Origin: SIG440 sp045120135
GTDB taxonomy: Bacteria; Bacillota; Clostridia; Monoglobales; Monoglobaceae
Direction of reading: 5' to 3'
NCBI GenBank assembly: GCA_045120135.1
Contig: JBGVEN010000009.1
Location: 1 to 64,000 of the forward strand
DNA: 64,000 bases
Below the pieces are notes generated by a model, which saw nothing but the letters and a program-made list of their open reading frames with translations, did no database searches and had not been told where the DNA came from. The translations under genes and the position numbers were made by a program. Of the stretch, positions 16,638 to 25,842 are shown in pieces (within the stretch, counting starts at the first letter, position 1; each line of letters opens with the position of its first letter).

Positions 16638-16665
16638 AGTATACACGATTTTTTTAATTTGTCAA
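16638..16665 (-). promoter_or_regulatory. Promoter of the nitrilase cassette
   Basis: Minus strand TTGACA (16665-16660) and TATACT (16643-16638), 16-bp spacer, 24 bp before the start codon. AGGTGGTGA is the ribosome binding site. Confidence 0.65.
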
Positions 16666-16734
16666 GTTTTATTCACATATGTTAACAATTCGTGAACTGT
16701 TTATGCTTAATCAGGTGTGTATTAAAGAATAAGG

Positions 16735-17847
16735 TTACACAAAATCTGCCAAAATTGTGTTGCTGACAAAAAAGCCCTTGCTCGAAAATTTTAAGTCTTC
16801 GCCATTAAACACCAGAAATCCCCAATCGGTATATTTTTTTATGACATCGCCAAAAATTTCGGTAAACGAAGTGCCGAATCTCGCCTTGAATTCACTATTC
16901 TTAACCCCGTCACAGCAGCGAAGTCCCAAAAACATAAACTCGCTCATTTGCTCGTCCGCGCTTTGTATACTCGACATATTCTCGGCAAATCCTTTTTGCT
17001 CTATCGCCTCGATATATTCGTCAATTTTGCATATATTGGAAAACCGCTTTGCTCCCATACAGGAATAAGCGCCTGCGCCAAGACCTAAAAAATCGTCGCA
17101 ACGCCAGTACTTGAGGTTGTGCCGTGACTCTCTGCCCGGCTTTGCAAAATTTGAAATTTCATACCTGTTATAGCCTTGCTTTGAAAGCTTTTTAACCGCA
17201 AGCTCGTACATATCCGCAAAAACATCATCATCGGGCAAATTCAATTCCATCTTGGCAAATGGCGTGTCCTCCTCAATTTTAAGCGAGTAGCACGAAATAT
17301 GCTCCGTACCAAATTCAAGAGCCTTATCAAGTGTTTTGTCCCAATCCTCAAGACTTTGGTCGGGGAGTCCGTACATCAAGTCAAGAGAAAGGTTGTCAAA
17401 GCCTGCACGGCGTGCATTTTCATAACAGTTTTTAAAATCGTCAAAGCTATGAATTCTGCCAAGAATCTTTAATTTTTCATCATCGGTTGTCTGGAGACCT
17501 ATGCTCAGGCGGTTTATTCCGCTTTGCCTCAAAACCTTTAACCCCTCAAAACCGATTGTGCCGGGGTTACACTCAGCAGTTATCTCAGCATCCTCCGAAA
17601 TATTATATATTTCAAAAAGCTTATTCAAAGTCTTCCCAAGCAGCTCCGGTGCAACGCTTGTGGGGGTTCCCCCGCCAAAGTATACTGTATCAACGGTTTG
17701 CACGGTATCTTTATAGTACTCCGTCTCTTTAATCAGGGCAGAAAAATAGGGATTTATGAACTCATCCAGTTTTGCATAGGAATTAAAGTCGCAGTACCGA
17801 CACTTGCTTTTGCAAAACGGAATGTGAACATAAAGCCCTGATTTCAT
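16735..17847 (-). CDS. hemW: Radical-SAM heme chaperone HemW
   Basis: 370 residues. The radical-SAM cluster motif CxxxCxxC is in PFCKSKCRYCDFNSY (residues ~11-25). It is followed by YFGGGTPTS, AECNPG, INRLSIGLQTTDD, NLSLDLMYGLPDQ and a C-terminal HemN/HemW domain with NLKYWRCDDFLGLGAGA. The short N terminus before the cluster, without the extra cysteine region of true HemN, favours HemW, which inserts heme, over coproporphyrinogen oxidase. It lies downstream of lepA (62 bp), commonly its neighbour in Firmicutes. Confidence 0.9.
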   Translation of the reverse strand: MKSGLYVHIPFCKSKCRYCDFNSYAKLDEFINPYFSALIKETEYYKDTVQTVDTVYFGGGTPTSVAPELLGKTLNKLFEIYNISEDAEITAECNPGTIGFEGLKVLRQSGINRLSIGLQTTDDEKLKILGRIHSFDDFKNCYENARRAGFDNLSLDLMYGLPDQSLEDWDKTLDKALEFGTEHISCYSLKIEEDTPFAKMELNLPDDDVFADMYELAVKKLSKQGYNRYEISNFAKPGRESRHNLKYWRCDDFLGLGAGAYSCMGAKRFSNICKIDEYIEAIEQKGFAENMSSIQSADEQMSEFMFLGLRCCDGVKNSEFKARFGTSFTEIFGDVIKKYTDWGFLVFNGEDLKFSSKGFFVSNTILADFV

Positions 17848-17909
17848 TATTATCTCCTTAAATTACCGCCTGCATAATTGCAATCCGGCAAATAGCATCA
17901 ACGCTAAAT

Positions 17910-19715
17910 CTAGTCTAATTTCAAAACCGACATAAATGCCTCCTGCGGCACCTCAACCGAGCCAACCTGACGCATACGCTTTTTACCCTCTTTCTGCTTT
18001 TCGAGCAGCTTTTTCTTACGAGTAATATCGCCGCCGTAACACTTTGCAAGAACATCCTTACGCATTGCACGGACAGTTTCACGGGCAATAATCTTGCTGC
18101 CTATCGCCGCCTGAATAGGAACTTCGAAAAGCTGACGGGGAATAGATTCCTTCAATTTCTCCGCAATACGTCTGCCTCGTGAATATGCACTTTCCTTATG
18201 CACGATAAATGACAATGCGTCAACCATTTCGCCGTTCAGCAGAATATCCAGCTTGACAAGCTCAGACTTCTGGTAGTTTTTAAGCTCGTAATCAAATGAT
18301 GCGTAGCCACGGGTTCTTGACTTGAGTGCATCAAAGAAATCGTAAATTATCTCATTGAGAGGAAGCTCATACTTAAGCGTTACACGATTTTCGTCAAGAT
18401 AGGTCATATCTATATAATTGCCGCGGCGTTCCTGACAAAGTTCCATAATACTGCCCACAAATTCCTTGGGGGTCATAATCGATGCCGCAACAATCGGCTC
18501 AAGCATATGGTCGGTCTCCTGAGGTTCAGGCATATTGGTCGGGTTTGAAATGGTCAGCTGCGTTCCGTCGGTCTTGACAATTATATACTCAACCGAGGGG
18601 GCTGTTGTAACCAAATCAAGGTTATACTCACGCTCTAAGCGTTCCTGTATAATCTCCATATGGAGAAGTCCCAAAAATCCGCAACGGAATCCAAAGCCAA
18701 GAGCCACCGAGTTCTCTGCCTCAAATTGGAGTGCCGCATCGTTAAGCTGAAGCTTTTCGAGCGCATCACGCAAATCGTTGTATCTTGCGCCGTCGGCGGG
18801 GTAAACACCGGAATACACCATCGGCTTTACCTCTTTGTAGCCGGGGAGTGCCTCTGCTGCACCCTTTTGAGCCGTTGTAACTGTATCACCCACACGAACA
18901 TCACGGACATTCTTGATACTTGCGGCAATAAACCCAACCTCTCCCGCCTTTATCTCCTTTGAAGGAAGCATACCAAGCGGATTGAGGTAACCAACCTCAA
19001 CCACATCAAAGGTCGAGCCGGTTGCCATCATCTTTATAGTCTCGCCGGCACGGAGTGTTCCGTCAATCACACGAACATAGGCAATTACGCCCTTGTAGCT
19101 GTCGTAGTACGAGTCGAAAATCAACGCCTTAAGCGGAGCATTCTCGTCGCCCTGAGGCGGCGGAACTGCTTCGACTATTTTTTCAAGAACAGATTCAACA
19201 TTTATTCCGTTCTTTGCCGAAATGCAAGGTGCAGTCTGTGCCTCTATGCCTATTATATCCTCAATCTCCTGCTTAACTACCTCGGGCTGAGCGCTGGGAA
19301 GGTCGATTTTGTTGATAACAGGAACCATTTCAAGGTCGTGCTCTAATGCAAGATAGGTGTTTGCAAGTGTCTGTGCCTCAATTCCCTGAGCCGCATCAAC
19401 AATTAAGATTGCGCCCTCGCACGCAGCCAGGCTTCGCGATACTTCGTAGTTAAAGTCAACATGGCCAGGTGTATCAATAAGGTTTAGGACATACTGCTGA
19501 CCGTCATTTGCGTTATATAAAAGTCTTACGGCACGAGCCTTAATGGTAATTCCGCGCTCACGCTCAAGCTCCATATTATCAAGAATCTGCGCCTGCATCT
19601 CACGGTTGGTGAGTGCACCCGTCAGTTCAAGAAGTCTGTCGGCAAGAGTTGATTTGCCGTGGTCGATATGCGCAATGATTGAAAAGTTGCGTATGTTCTT
19701 CTGGTACTCGTTCAT
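17910..19715 (-). CDS. lepA: Elongation factor 4 (LepA)
   Basis: A translational GTPase that acts on stalled or back-translocated ribosomes. 601 residues, family length. GTPase motifs are G1 AHIDHGKSTLADRL, G2 within ERGITIKA, G3 DTPGHVDF and G4 NKIDLPSAQP. LepA-specific C-terminal features are FRCGFLGLLHMEI, YLDENRVTLKYELPLNEIIYDFFDALKSRTRGYASFDYE, and the lysine-rich CTD CYGGDITRKKKLLEKQKEGKKRM. Between galE and hemW on the same strand. Confidence 0.97.
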   Translation of the reverse strand: MNEYQKNIRNFSIIAHIDHGKSTLADRLLELTGALTNREMQAQILDNMELERERGITIKARAVRLLYNANDGQQYVLNLIDTPGHVDFNYEVSRSLAACEGAILIVDAAQGIEAQTLANTYLALEHDLEMVPVINKIDLPSAQPEVVKQEIEDIIGIEAQTAPCISAKNGINVESVLEKIVEAVPPPQGDENAPLKALIFDSYYDSYKGVIAYVRVIDGTLRAGETIKMMATGSTFDVVEVGYLNPLGMLPSKEIKAGEVGFIAASIKNVRDVRVGDTVTTAQKGAAEALPGYKEVKPMVYSGVYPADGARYNDLRDALEKLQLNDAALQFEAENSVALGFGFRCGFLGLLHMEIIQERLEREYNLDLVTTAPSVEYIIVKTDGTQLTISNPTNMPEPQETDHMLEPIVAASIMTPKEFVGSIMELCQERRGNYIDMTYLDENRVTLKYELPLNEIIYDFFDALKSRTRGYASFDYELKNYQKSELVKLDILLNGEMVDALSFIVHKESAYSRGRRIAEKLKESIPRQLFEVPIQAAIGSKIIARETVRAMRKDVLAKCYGGDITRKKKLLEKQKEGKKRMRQVGSVEVPQEAFMSVLKLD

Positions 19716-19775
19716 TCAGATTTTCCTTCCGATGTTTGTGTAGTTTTTAAGTCGTGGGGAGTAAAATCCCACGGC

Positions 19776-20789
19776 TTATGCGTTGTAGCCGTCGGGATTC
19801 TGCTGTTGCCATTTCCAGCCGTCTGCACACATATCTTCAAGAGTCTTTTTGGCAACAAAGCCAATCTCTTCTTTAGCTTTCTGCGGGTCTGCGTAGCAGG
19901 AATCAATATCGCCGGGGCGGCGGTCTTCAAGCTTGTAGGGCAAGTCTCTGCCGCAAGCCTTTGAAAATGCTTTTATCATATCCAATACACTGTATCCCTG
20001 ACCTGTTCCCAGATTGTAAGTAACAACACCCGATTTTTTTGAAATCTTTTCGAGTGCACAAAGATGTCCGTCGGCAAGGTCAATAACATGAATATAATCA
20101 CGAACACCTGTACCGTCGGGAGTATCGTAGTCACTTCCGAATACATGAATGTATTCGCGCTTTCCAACAGCCACCTGTGCAATATACGGCATAAGGTTGT
20201 TGGGAATACCCTTGGGGTCTTCACCGATAAGGCCGCTCTCGTGCGCGCCAACCGGATTAAAGTATCTGAGCAACGCAATATCCCAGTCGGGGTCAGAAAC
20301 TGCAAGGTCACGAAGAATTTCCTCAATCATCAGCTTAGTTCTGCCGTATGGGTTTGTGCACTGCAGGGGGAAGTCCTCACGAATCGGAACGGTGTGGGGC
20401 TTGCCGTAAACTGTTGCCGATGAGCTAAACACCAACTTTTTAACATTATTTTCAGCCATAACCTCACAAAGATTTACTGTGCTGAAAATATTGTTGTGGT
20501 AATATGCAAGTGGCATCGCAACAGACTCGCCAACTGCCTTGAGGCCTGCAAAGTGGATTGCCGCATCAAACTTATTCTCGGCGAAAACGCCGCGGAGAGC
20601 CTCCTTGTCAACCAAATCAACTTTATAAAACTTAAGCGGCTTGCCGGTAATCTGCTGAACTCTTCTGAGCGACTCCTCGGAGCTGTTTGAAAGATTATCA
20701 ACAACTGTAACCTCGTAACCTGCATTAAGAAGCTGAACGCAGGTATGACTGCCGATATATCCGGCACCGCCTGTAACCAAAATATGCAT
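19776..20789 (-). CDS. galE: UDP-glucose 4-epimerase
   Basis: 337 residues from ATG 20789, chosen for the perfect AGGAGGT just upstream; the longer frame to 20849 adds a region that is part of the leader. It is an extended short-chain dehydrogenase: NAD-binding GGAGYIGSH, FAGLKAVGES, catalytic SSATVYG and YGRTK (Tyr/Lys), RYFNPVGAH and GTGVRDYIHV. It interconverts UDP-glucose and UDP-galactose for galactose use and surface polysaccharides. Confidence 0.96.
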   Translation of the reverse strand: MHILVTGGAGYIGSHTCVQLLNAGYEVTVVDNLSNSSEESLRRVQQITGKPLKFYKVDLVDKEALRGVFAENKFDAAIHFAGLKAVGESVAMPLAYYHNNIFSTVNLCEVMAENNVKKLVFSSSATVYGKPHTVPIREDFPLQCTNPYGRTKLMIEEILRDLAVSDPDWDIALLRYFNPVGAHESGLIGEDPKGIPNNLMPYIAQVAVGKREYIHVFGSDYDTPDGTGVRDYIHVIDLADGHLCALEKISKKSGVVTYNLGTGQGYSVLDMIKAFSKACGRDLPYKLEDRRPGDIDSCYADPQKAKEEIGFVAKKTLEDMCADGWKWQQQNPDGYNA

Positions 20790-20929
20790 AATTTTACCTC
20801 CTTGAGCTGCTTTTGCAGCAAAGATAGTTTTTGAACTATATTTTAACATATTTTTACCCGTTTTTCAAGAGTTTTACTTGTATTTGTTTTATATATCAAA
20901 ATCGTCCAAGCAAAAGTCAATATCCTTTA

Positions 20930-20958
20930 TTGACATACCCTATAAAGTCTGCTATAAC
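20930..20958 (+). promoter_or_regulatory. Promoter of the amidohydrolase leader
   Basis: TTGACA at 20930-20935 and TATAAC at 20953-20958, 17-bp spacer. The start would lie just before the repeated leader element. Confidence 0.75.
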
Positions 20959-20970
20959 AAGGGTAGAAAT

Positions 20971-21178
20971 GTATTCTCAATCTCAGGGAGGTTTTTTAAC
21001 GTGAAAGTTCCTTTCCCGTTAAGCCTCCGGCGGATTTTGTTGTCCGTGCAAAATTTTCCTCGCATAAATGCTCGGAAATGCACATGGACCTAATAATCTC
21101 TTATCATTTCTTGCTTTGCAGATAAGAGAAATTTCATAACTATTTGTGCCGATGCAGAGCGGCGGAATGGAGATTATT
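20971..21178 (+). promoter_or_regulatory. Repeated leader element, copy 2 (upstream of the amidohydrolase)
   Basis: Homologous to 11090-11295 over nearly its full length, starting near TATTCTCA and running to the ATG of the downstream gene. Conserved blocks and stems are as in copy 1: GTGAAAG...CTTTC, CCGTGC/GCACATGG, TCTCTTATC/GATAAGAGA, and GTGCCGA...GCGGC beside the Shine-Dalgarno. Small insertions and deletions between the copies break the reading frame of the short GTG-started frame (21001). This argues for conservation of RNA or DNA rather than of a peptide. Confidence 0.65.
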
Positions 21179-22090
21179 ATGAACGAAATCAGAAAAATTG
21201 ATGTTCACGCCCACGCAGTTGTTCATCACGATTATATCCCCGACCACGGGAATGGCAATAAGATGGTTTCCGCCAAGGGGCTTCTTAAATTCTATAACGA
21301 ACTAAACATCGAAAAAGGTATTCTTCTTCCTTTATCCGCACCCGAATCAATGTATCAGCAGATAACCAGCGAGGACGCAAAGTACACAACAGTGCAGTAT
21401 CCCGACCGATTTGACTGGTTCTGTAATGTTGACCCCAGAGCAATGATTAATTCGCCAAAGGCAAATCTTTCATTCCTGCTGGAACACTATAAGAGCCTTG
21501 GTGCAAAGGGCTGCGGTGAAATTACCGCTTCAATTTATGCCGATGACCCCAAGCTTGATAATCTGTTCACGCACTGCGAGGAGCTTGGTCTGCCTGTTTT
21601 AATACATATCGCACCCACCTTTGACAGATACTACGGCATTGTTGACGAGTTGGGGCTTTATCGTCTTGAAAGTATGATAAAGAAGCACCCGAATCTCACA
21701 TTTATCGGACATTCGCAGTTGTTTTGGAGCGAGATTTCGGCAGATGTAACCAACGAAACACGCACCGGCTATCCCACCGGCAAGGTGATAGAGGGCAGAA
21801 TCGCAAAGCTGCTCCGTTCATACCCCAACCTTTATTGCGAGACTTCGGCAGACAGCGGTTCAATTGCACTTATGCGTGACCCTGAATATACAGCTAAGTT
21901 CTTTGAGGAGTTCTCCGACAGAATTATGTACGGCTGTGATATTTGCAGTCCCCAGAATAAGCATCCCTACAAATTTGATGCATTTCTTGACAAGATACTC
22001 GAAGATGGTATGCTGACAATTGATAACTACAAAAAAATTGTCCGTAACAACGCAATCAGAGTTCTTAAGTTGGATATGGAAATGCAGTAA
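21179..22090 (+). CDS. Amidohydrolase-family (TIM-barrel) metal-dependent hydrolase
   Basis: 303 residues from ATG 21179 (GGAGATTATT upstream). Features are IDVHAHAVVHHDYIP (HxH metal site), EKGILLPLSAPES, a central GLPVLIHIAPTFDRYYG (His), LTFIGHSQLFWSEIS (His) and a late YGCDICSP (Asp). This is the Amidohydro_2 (PF04909-like) layout of decarboxylases and lactone hydrolases. The substrate is not evident. It stands alone, behind the repeated leader element. Confidence 0.8.
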   Translation: MNEIRKIDVHAHAVVHHDYIPDHGNGNKMVSAKGLLKFYNELNIEKGILLPLSAPESMYQQITSEDAKYTTVQYPDRFDWFCNVDPRAMINSPKANLSFLLEHYKSLGAKGCGEITASIYADDPKLDNLFTHCEELGLPVLIHIAPTFDRYYGIVDELGLYRLESMIKKHPNLTFIGHSQLFWSEISADVTNETRTGYPTGKVIEGRIAKLLRSYPNLYCETSADSGSIALMRDPEYTAKFFEEFSDRIMYGCDICSPQNKHPYKFDAFLDKILEDGMLTIDNYKKIVRNNAIRVLKLDMEMQ

Positions 22091-22175
22091 AAACAACATC
22101 TCTGTATTTATCCAAAGTTGCGATATTATCTGGAGGAGCGGCTCATAGGCCGCCCCTTATCATTTAAACACATAA

Positions 22176-22206
22176 AAAAACCCTGAGCCATTGGCTCAGG
22201 GTTTTT
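22176..22206. terminator. Bidirectional terminator between amidohydrolase and rpoC
   Basis: AAAAACCCTGAGCC / GGCTCAGGGTTTTT with a short ATT loop, between convergent genes. Confidence 0.88.
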
Positions 22207-22211
22207 GTGTA

Positions 22212-25200
22212 TTAAACATTAAAAATCATATCGTCGGAAAAGTCTGTGGGAACAACATCAATGTCGCTGTAAGACTGGATACCTGTTCCGGCAGGAACAA
22301 GCTTACCGATAATAACGTTTTCCTTAAGACCAAGCAGCGGGTCAATCTTGCCCTTGATAGCTGCGTCTGTGAGGACTCTGGTTGTTTCCTGGAAGGATGC
22401 AGCAGAAAGGAATGAATCTGTTGCAAGAGCTGCCTTGGTGATACCCATAAGAACCTCAGAGTGAACAGCTTCTGCCTTGCCTTCGGCACGCATTCTTTCG
22501 TTTACTCTTTCAAGCTCGTATCTTTCAACAAGTAAGCCTGTGAGGAAATCTGTATCCCCGGCATCCTCAACCTTAACCTTATGCATCATCTGTCTTACGA
22601 TAACTTCGATATGCTTATCGTTGATATCAACACCCTGCAGGCGGTAAACTCTCTGAACTTCCTGAATGAGGTAGTCCTGAACAGCTGTGTAGCCCTTGAT
22701 TGCAAGGATATCGTGAGGATTGATTGAACCCTCTGTCAGCTCGTCACCAGCCTCGATAACCTGCTCGTCACGAACTTTAATTCTTGAACCGTAAGGAATA
22801 AGGTATGTTGCTGAATTTCCATTCTCGTCATCAAGAATAGTAACTTCACGCTTCTTCTTATTCTCGGTAATCTTCACGCGGCCACCGATTTCTGCAACGA
22901 TAGCAAGACCCTTAGGCTTTCTTGCTTCGAAAAGTTCTTCGACACGGGGAAGACCCTGAGTAATATCGTCACCTGCGACACCGCCGGCGTGGAAGGTACG
23001 CATTGTAAGCTGTGTACCAGGTTCACCGATGGACTGTGCAGCAATGATACCAACTGCTTCGCCAATATTAACAGGCTCGCCGTTTGCAAGGTTGTGACCG
23101 TAGCACTTCGCACAAACGCCAATTTTTGAACGACACTTAAGGATTGAACGAATCTTCACCTGTTCTACACCTGCAGCGCAAATCTTGTCTGCCATAAGCG
23201 GAGAAATCATTGTTCCCGCCTCGCAGATAAGCTCGCCGTCGGGGCTTACAACATTCTCGCAGGTTGTTCTGCCCACAAGTCTGTCCTTAAGCTTTTCGAT
23301 AATCTCATTGCCGTCCTTGATATCCTTGGCAATGATACCGTCATTTGTTCCGCAATCGTCTTCACGGATAATAACTTCCTGAGAAACGTCAACCAGACGA
23401 CGGGTAAGGTAACCTGAGTCGGCTGTTCTCAGCGCGGTATCTGTAAGACCCTTACGGGCACCGTGAGTTGAAATGAAGTACTCAAGTACTGTCAGACCTT
23501 CACGGAAGTTTGCACGGATAGGAATTTCGATTGTACGACCCGATGTATCTGCCATAAGGCCACGCATCGCGCCCAGCTGACGAATCTGGTTAACGCTACC
23601 ACGGGCACCGGAGTTCGCCATCATAAAGATAGGATTAAGCTCGTCAAGGTTCTTCATAAGAGCGTCTGTAACCTTGTTTGAGGTCTCGGACCAAATCTGA
23701 ATGACCTTTTCGTATCTTTCTTCGTTGGTAAGAAGACCACGGAGATACTTCTTTGTAACCTTTTCAATTTCTTCCTCGGCCTCTGCAAGGTAAACCTTCT
23801 TTTCTTCAGGGATTTCAATATCCGAAACGCCGACGGTTATAGCACCGCGTGTTGAATACTTAAAGCCCATAGCCTTTACATCGTCAAGGAGAGTTGCAGT
23901 TTCGGTAATGCCGTGGATTTTGATGCTCTTGTCAATAATCTGACCGAGCTTCTTCTTATCTACACGGAATGCAACTTCAAGTGCAAGCTTATTTTCGGGG
24001 AGACTTCTATCAACAAAACCCAAATCCTGCGGAATCTTCTCGTTGAAGATAAGTCTGCCGACGGTTGCATCAATGATGCCAGTAACCTTTTCGCCGTTGA
24101 TTTCTCTTGTAACACGAACCTTGATAGGTGCGTGGAGACCTACTGCGCCGTTTGCATAAGCCAAGGTCGCTTCGTCCTCTGAGCCAAAGACCTTACCTGC
24201 ACCAAACTCGTCGTCAATCTGGATTGTCAGGTAGTAACTACCCAGAACCATATCCTGTGTAGGAACGGTTACAGGGTTACCGTCCTGAGGCTTCAGCAGG
24301 TTGTTTGCAGAAAGCATAAGGAATCTTGCCTCTGCCTGTGCTTCTGCTGAAAGGGGAAGGTGAACCGCCATCTGGTCGCCGTCGAAGTCGGCGTTAAATG
24401 CGGTACATACAAGAGGATGGAGCTTAAGCGCCTTACCCTCAACCAAAACGGGTTCAAACGCCTGAATACCCAGTCTGTGAAGTGTAGGAGCACGGTTGAG
24501 AAGTACCGGATGCTCTGAAATTACGCTTTCGAGCACATCCCAAACCTCGGGACGAACACGCTCTACCATTCTCTTTGCGGATTTAATGTTATGTGCCAAG
24601 CCATCGTTAACCAATTTTTTCATAACAAAGGGCTTGAACAGCTCCAGAGCCATCTTCTTGGGAAGACCACACTGGTAAATTTTAAGTTCGGGACCTACAA
24701 CGATAACCGAACGGCCAGAATAGTCAACACGCTTACCCAAAAGGTTCTGACGGAAACGGCCCTGCTTACCCTTAAGCATATCTGAAAGGGACTTGAGAGG
24801 ACGGTTTCCGGGGCCTGTAACAGGTCTGCCGCGTCTGCCGTTGTCGATAAGAGCATCAACTGCTTCCTGAAGCATTCTCTTTTCATTTCTTACAATGATT
24901 TCGGGAGCGCCCAAATCAAGAAGTCTCTTGAGACGGTTGTTTCTGTTGATAACTCGTCTGTAAAGGTCATTTAAGTCAGAGGTTGCAAATCTGCCACCGT
25001 CCAACTGAACCATAGGTCTGATTTCGGGAGGAATTACGGGGAGAACGGGCATAATCATCCATTCGGGCTTGTTGCCTGACTGACGGAATGAATCTACCAC
25101 TTCAAGACGGCGGACGGTACGAATCTTCTTCTGACCCTTTGCACCGTCAAGGTCTGCCTTGAGCTCTTCGTAAAGCGCCTCAAGGTCGATTGCCTGGAGC

Positions 25201-25775
25201 ATTTCAAGAATAGCTTCGGCACCCATACCTGCCTTAAATGCATCTGCACCGTACTTTTCACATTCTTCACGGTATTCTCTTTCGCTTAAAATCTGGTTTT
25301 TCATAAGACCGGTCTTGCCGGGATCGATAACCACATATGCAGCGAAGTACAGAACCTTTTCAAGGAATCTGGGCGACATATCAAGGATAAGACCCATACG
25401 GCTGGGGATTCCCTTAAAGTACCAGATGTGTGATACGGGAACTGCCAGCTCGATATGTCCCATTCTTTCACGGCGAACCTTTGCACGTGTAACCTCAACA
25501 CCGCAGCGGTCGCAGACAACGCCCTTATAACGTACTCTCTTATACTTACCGCAGTGACATTCCCAGTCCTTCTGCGGGCCAAAAATCTTTTCGCAGAAAA
25601 GACCATCTTTTTCAGGCTTTAAAGTTCTGTAATTTATAGTTTCGGGCTTTTTAACTTCGCCGTGTGACCATTCTCTGATCTTTTCGGGAGAAGCAAGTCC
25701 GATTTGAATGGCATCAAAAATCTGATTTTCACTCATAATATTATCACTCGACTTTCTGCTCACAAGGATACTCAA
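22212..25775 (-). CDS. rpoC: DNA-directed RNA polymerase subunit beta'
   Basis: 1187 residues. The catalytic Mg-binding loop is NADFDGDQMAVH (about residue 460). The zipper/zinc region CHCGKYKRVRYKGVVCDRCG is near the N terminus (about residues 58-77). Also visible are the bridge helix/trigger loop GARGSVNQIRQLGAMRGLM, a second zinc cluster CRSKIGVCAKCYG, and GEAVGIIAAQSIGEPGTQLTMRTFH. It is downstream of rpoB on the same strand, with 67 bp between the stop and start. Bounded by the terminator at 22176-22206. Confidence 0.98.
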   Translation of the reverse strand: MSILVSRKSSDNIMSENQIFDAIQIGLASPEKIREWSHGEVKKPETINYRTLKPEKDGLFCEKIFGPQKDWECHCGKYKRVRYKGVVCDRCGVEVTRAKVRRERMGHIELAVPVSHIWYFKGIPSRMGLILDMSPRFLEKVLYFAAYVVIDPGKTGLMKNQILSEREYREECEKYGADAFKAGMGAEAILEMLQAIDLEALYEELKADLDGAKGQKKIRTVRRLEVVDSFRQSGNKPEWMIMPVLPVIPPEIRPMVQLDGGRFATSDLNDLYRRVINRNNRLKRLLDLGAPEIIVRNEKRMLQEAVDALIDNGRRGRPVTGPGNRPLKSLSDMLKGKQGRFRQNLLGKRVDYSGRSVIVVGPELKIYQCGLPKKMALELFKPFVMKKLVNDGLAHNIKSAKRMVERVRPEVWDVLESVISEHPVLLNRAPTLHRLGIQAFEPVLVEGKALKLHPLVCTAFNADFDGDQMAVHLPLSAEAQAEARFLMLSANNLLKPQDGNPVTVPTQDMVLGSYYLTIQIDDEFGAGKVFGSEDEATLAYANGAVGLHAPIKVRVTREINGEKVTGIIDATVGRLIFNEKIPQDLGFVDRSLPENKLALEVAFRVDKKKLGQIIDKSIKIHGITETATLLDDVKAMGFKYSTRGAITVGVSDIEIPEEKKVYLAEAEEEIEKVTKKYLRGLLTNEERYEKVIQIWSETSNKVTDALMKNLDELNPIFMMANSGARGSVNQIRQLGAMRGLMADTSGRTIEIPIRANFREGLTVLEYFISTHGARKGLTDTALRTADSGYLTRRLVDVSQEVIIREDDCGTNDGIIAKDIKDGNEIIEKLKDRLVGRTTCENVVSPDGELICEAGTMISPLMADKICAAGVEQVKIRSILKCRSKIGVCAKCYGHNLANGEPVNIGEAVGIIAAQSIGEPGTQLTMRTFHAGGVAGDDITQGLPRVEELFEARKPKGLAIVAEIGGRVKITENKKKREVTILDDENGNSATYLIPYGSRIKVRDEQVIEAGDELTEGSINPHDILAIKGYTAVQDYLIQEVQRVYRLQGVDINDKHIEVIVRQMMHKVKVEDAGDTDFLTGLLVERYELERVNERMRAEGKAEAVHSEVLMGITKAALATDSFLSAASFQETTRVLTDAAIKGKIDPLLGLKENVIIGKLVPAGTGIQSYSDIDVVPTDFSDDMIFNV

Positions 25776-25842
25776 GCTATCCGGACTTCGTTATGAGCGT
25801 CTCGGTCCGGGGTAATTCTGGATTGATGAGGGTTCCGGAATT

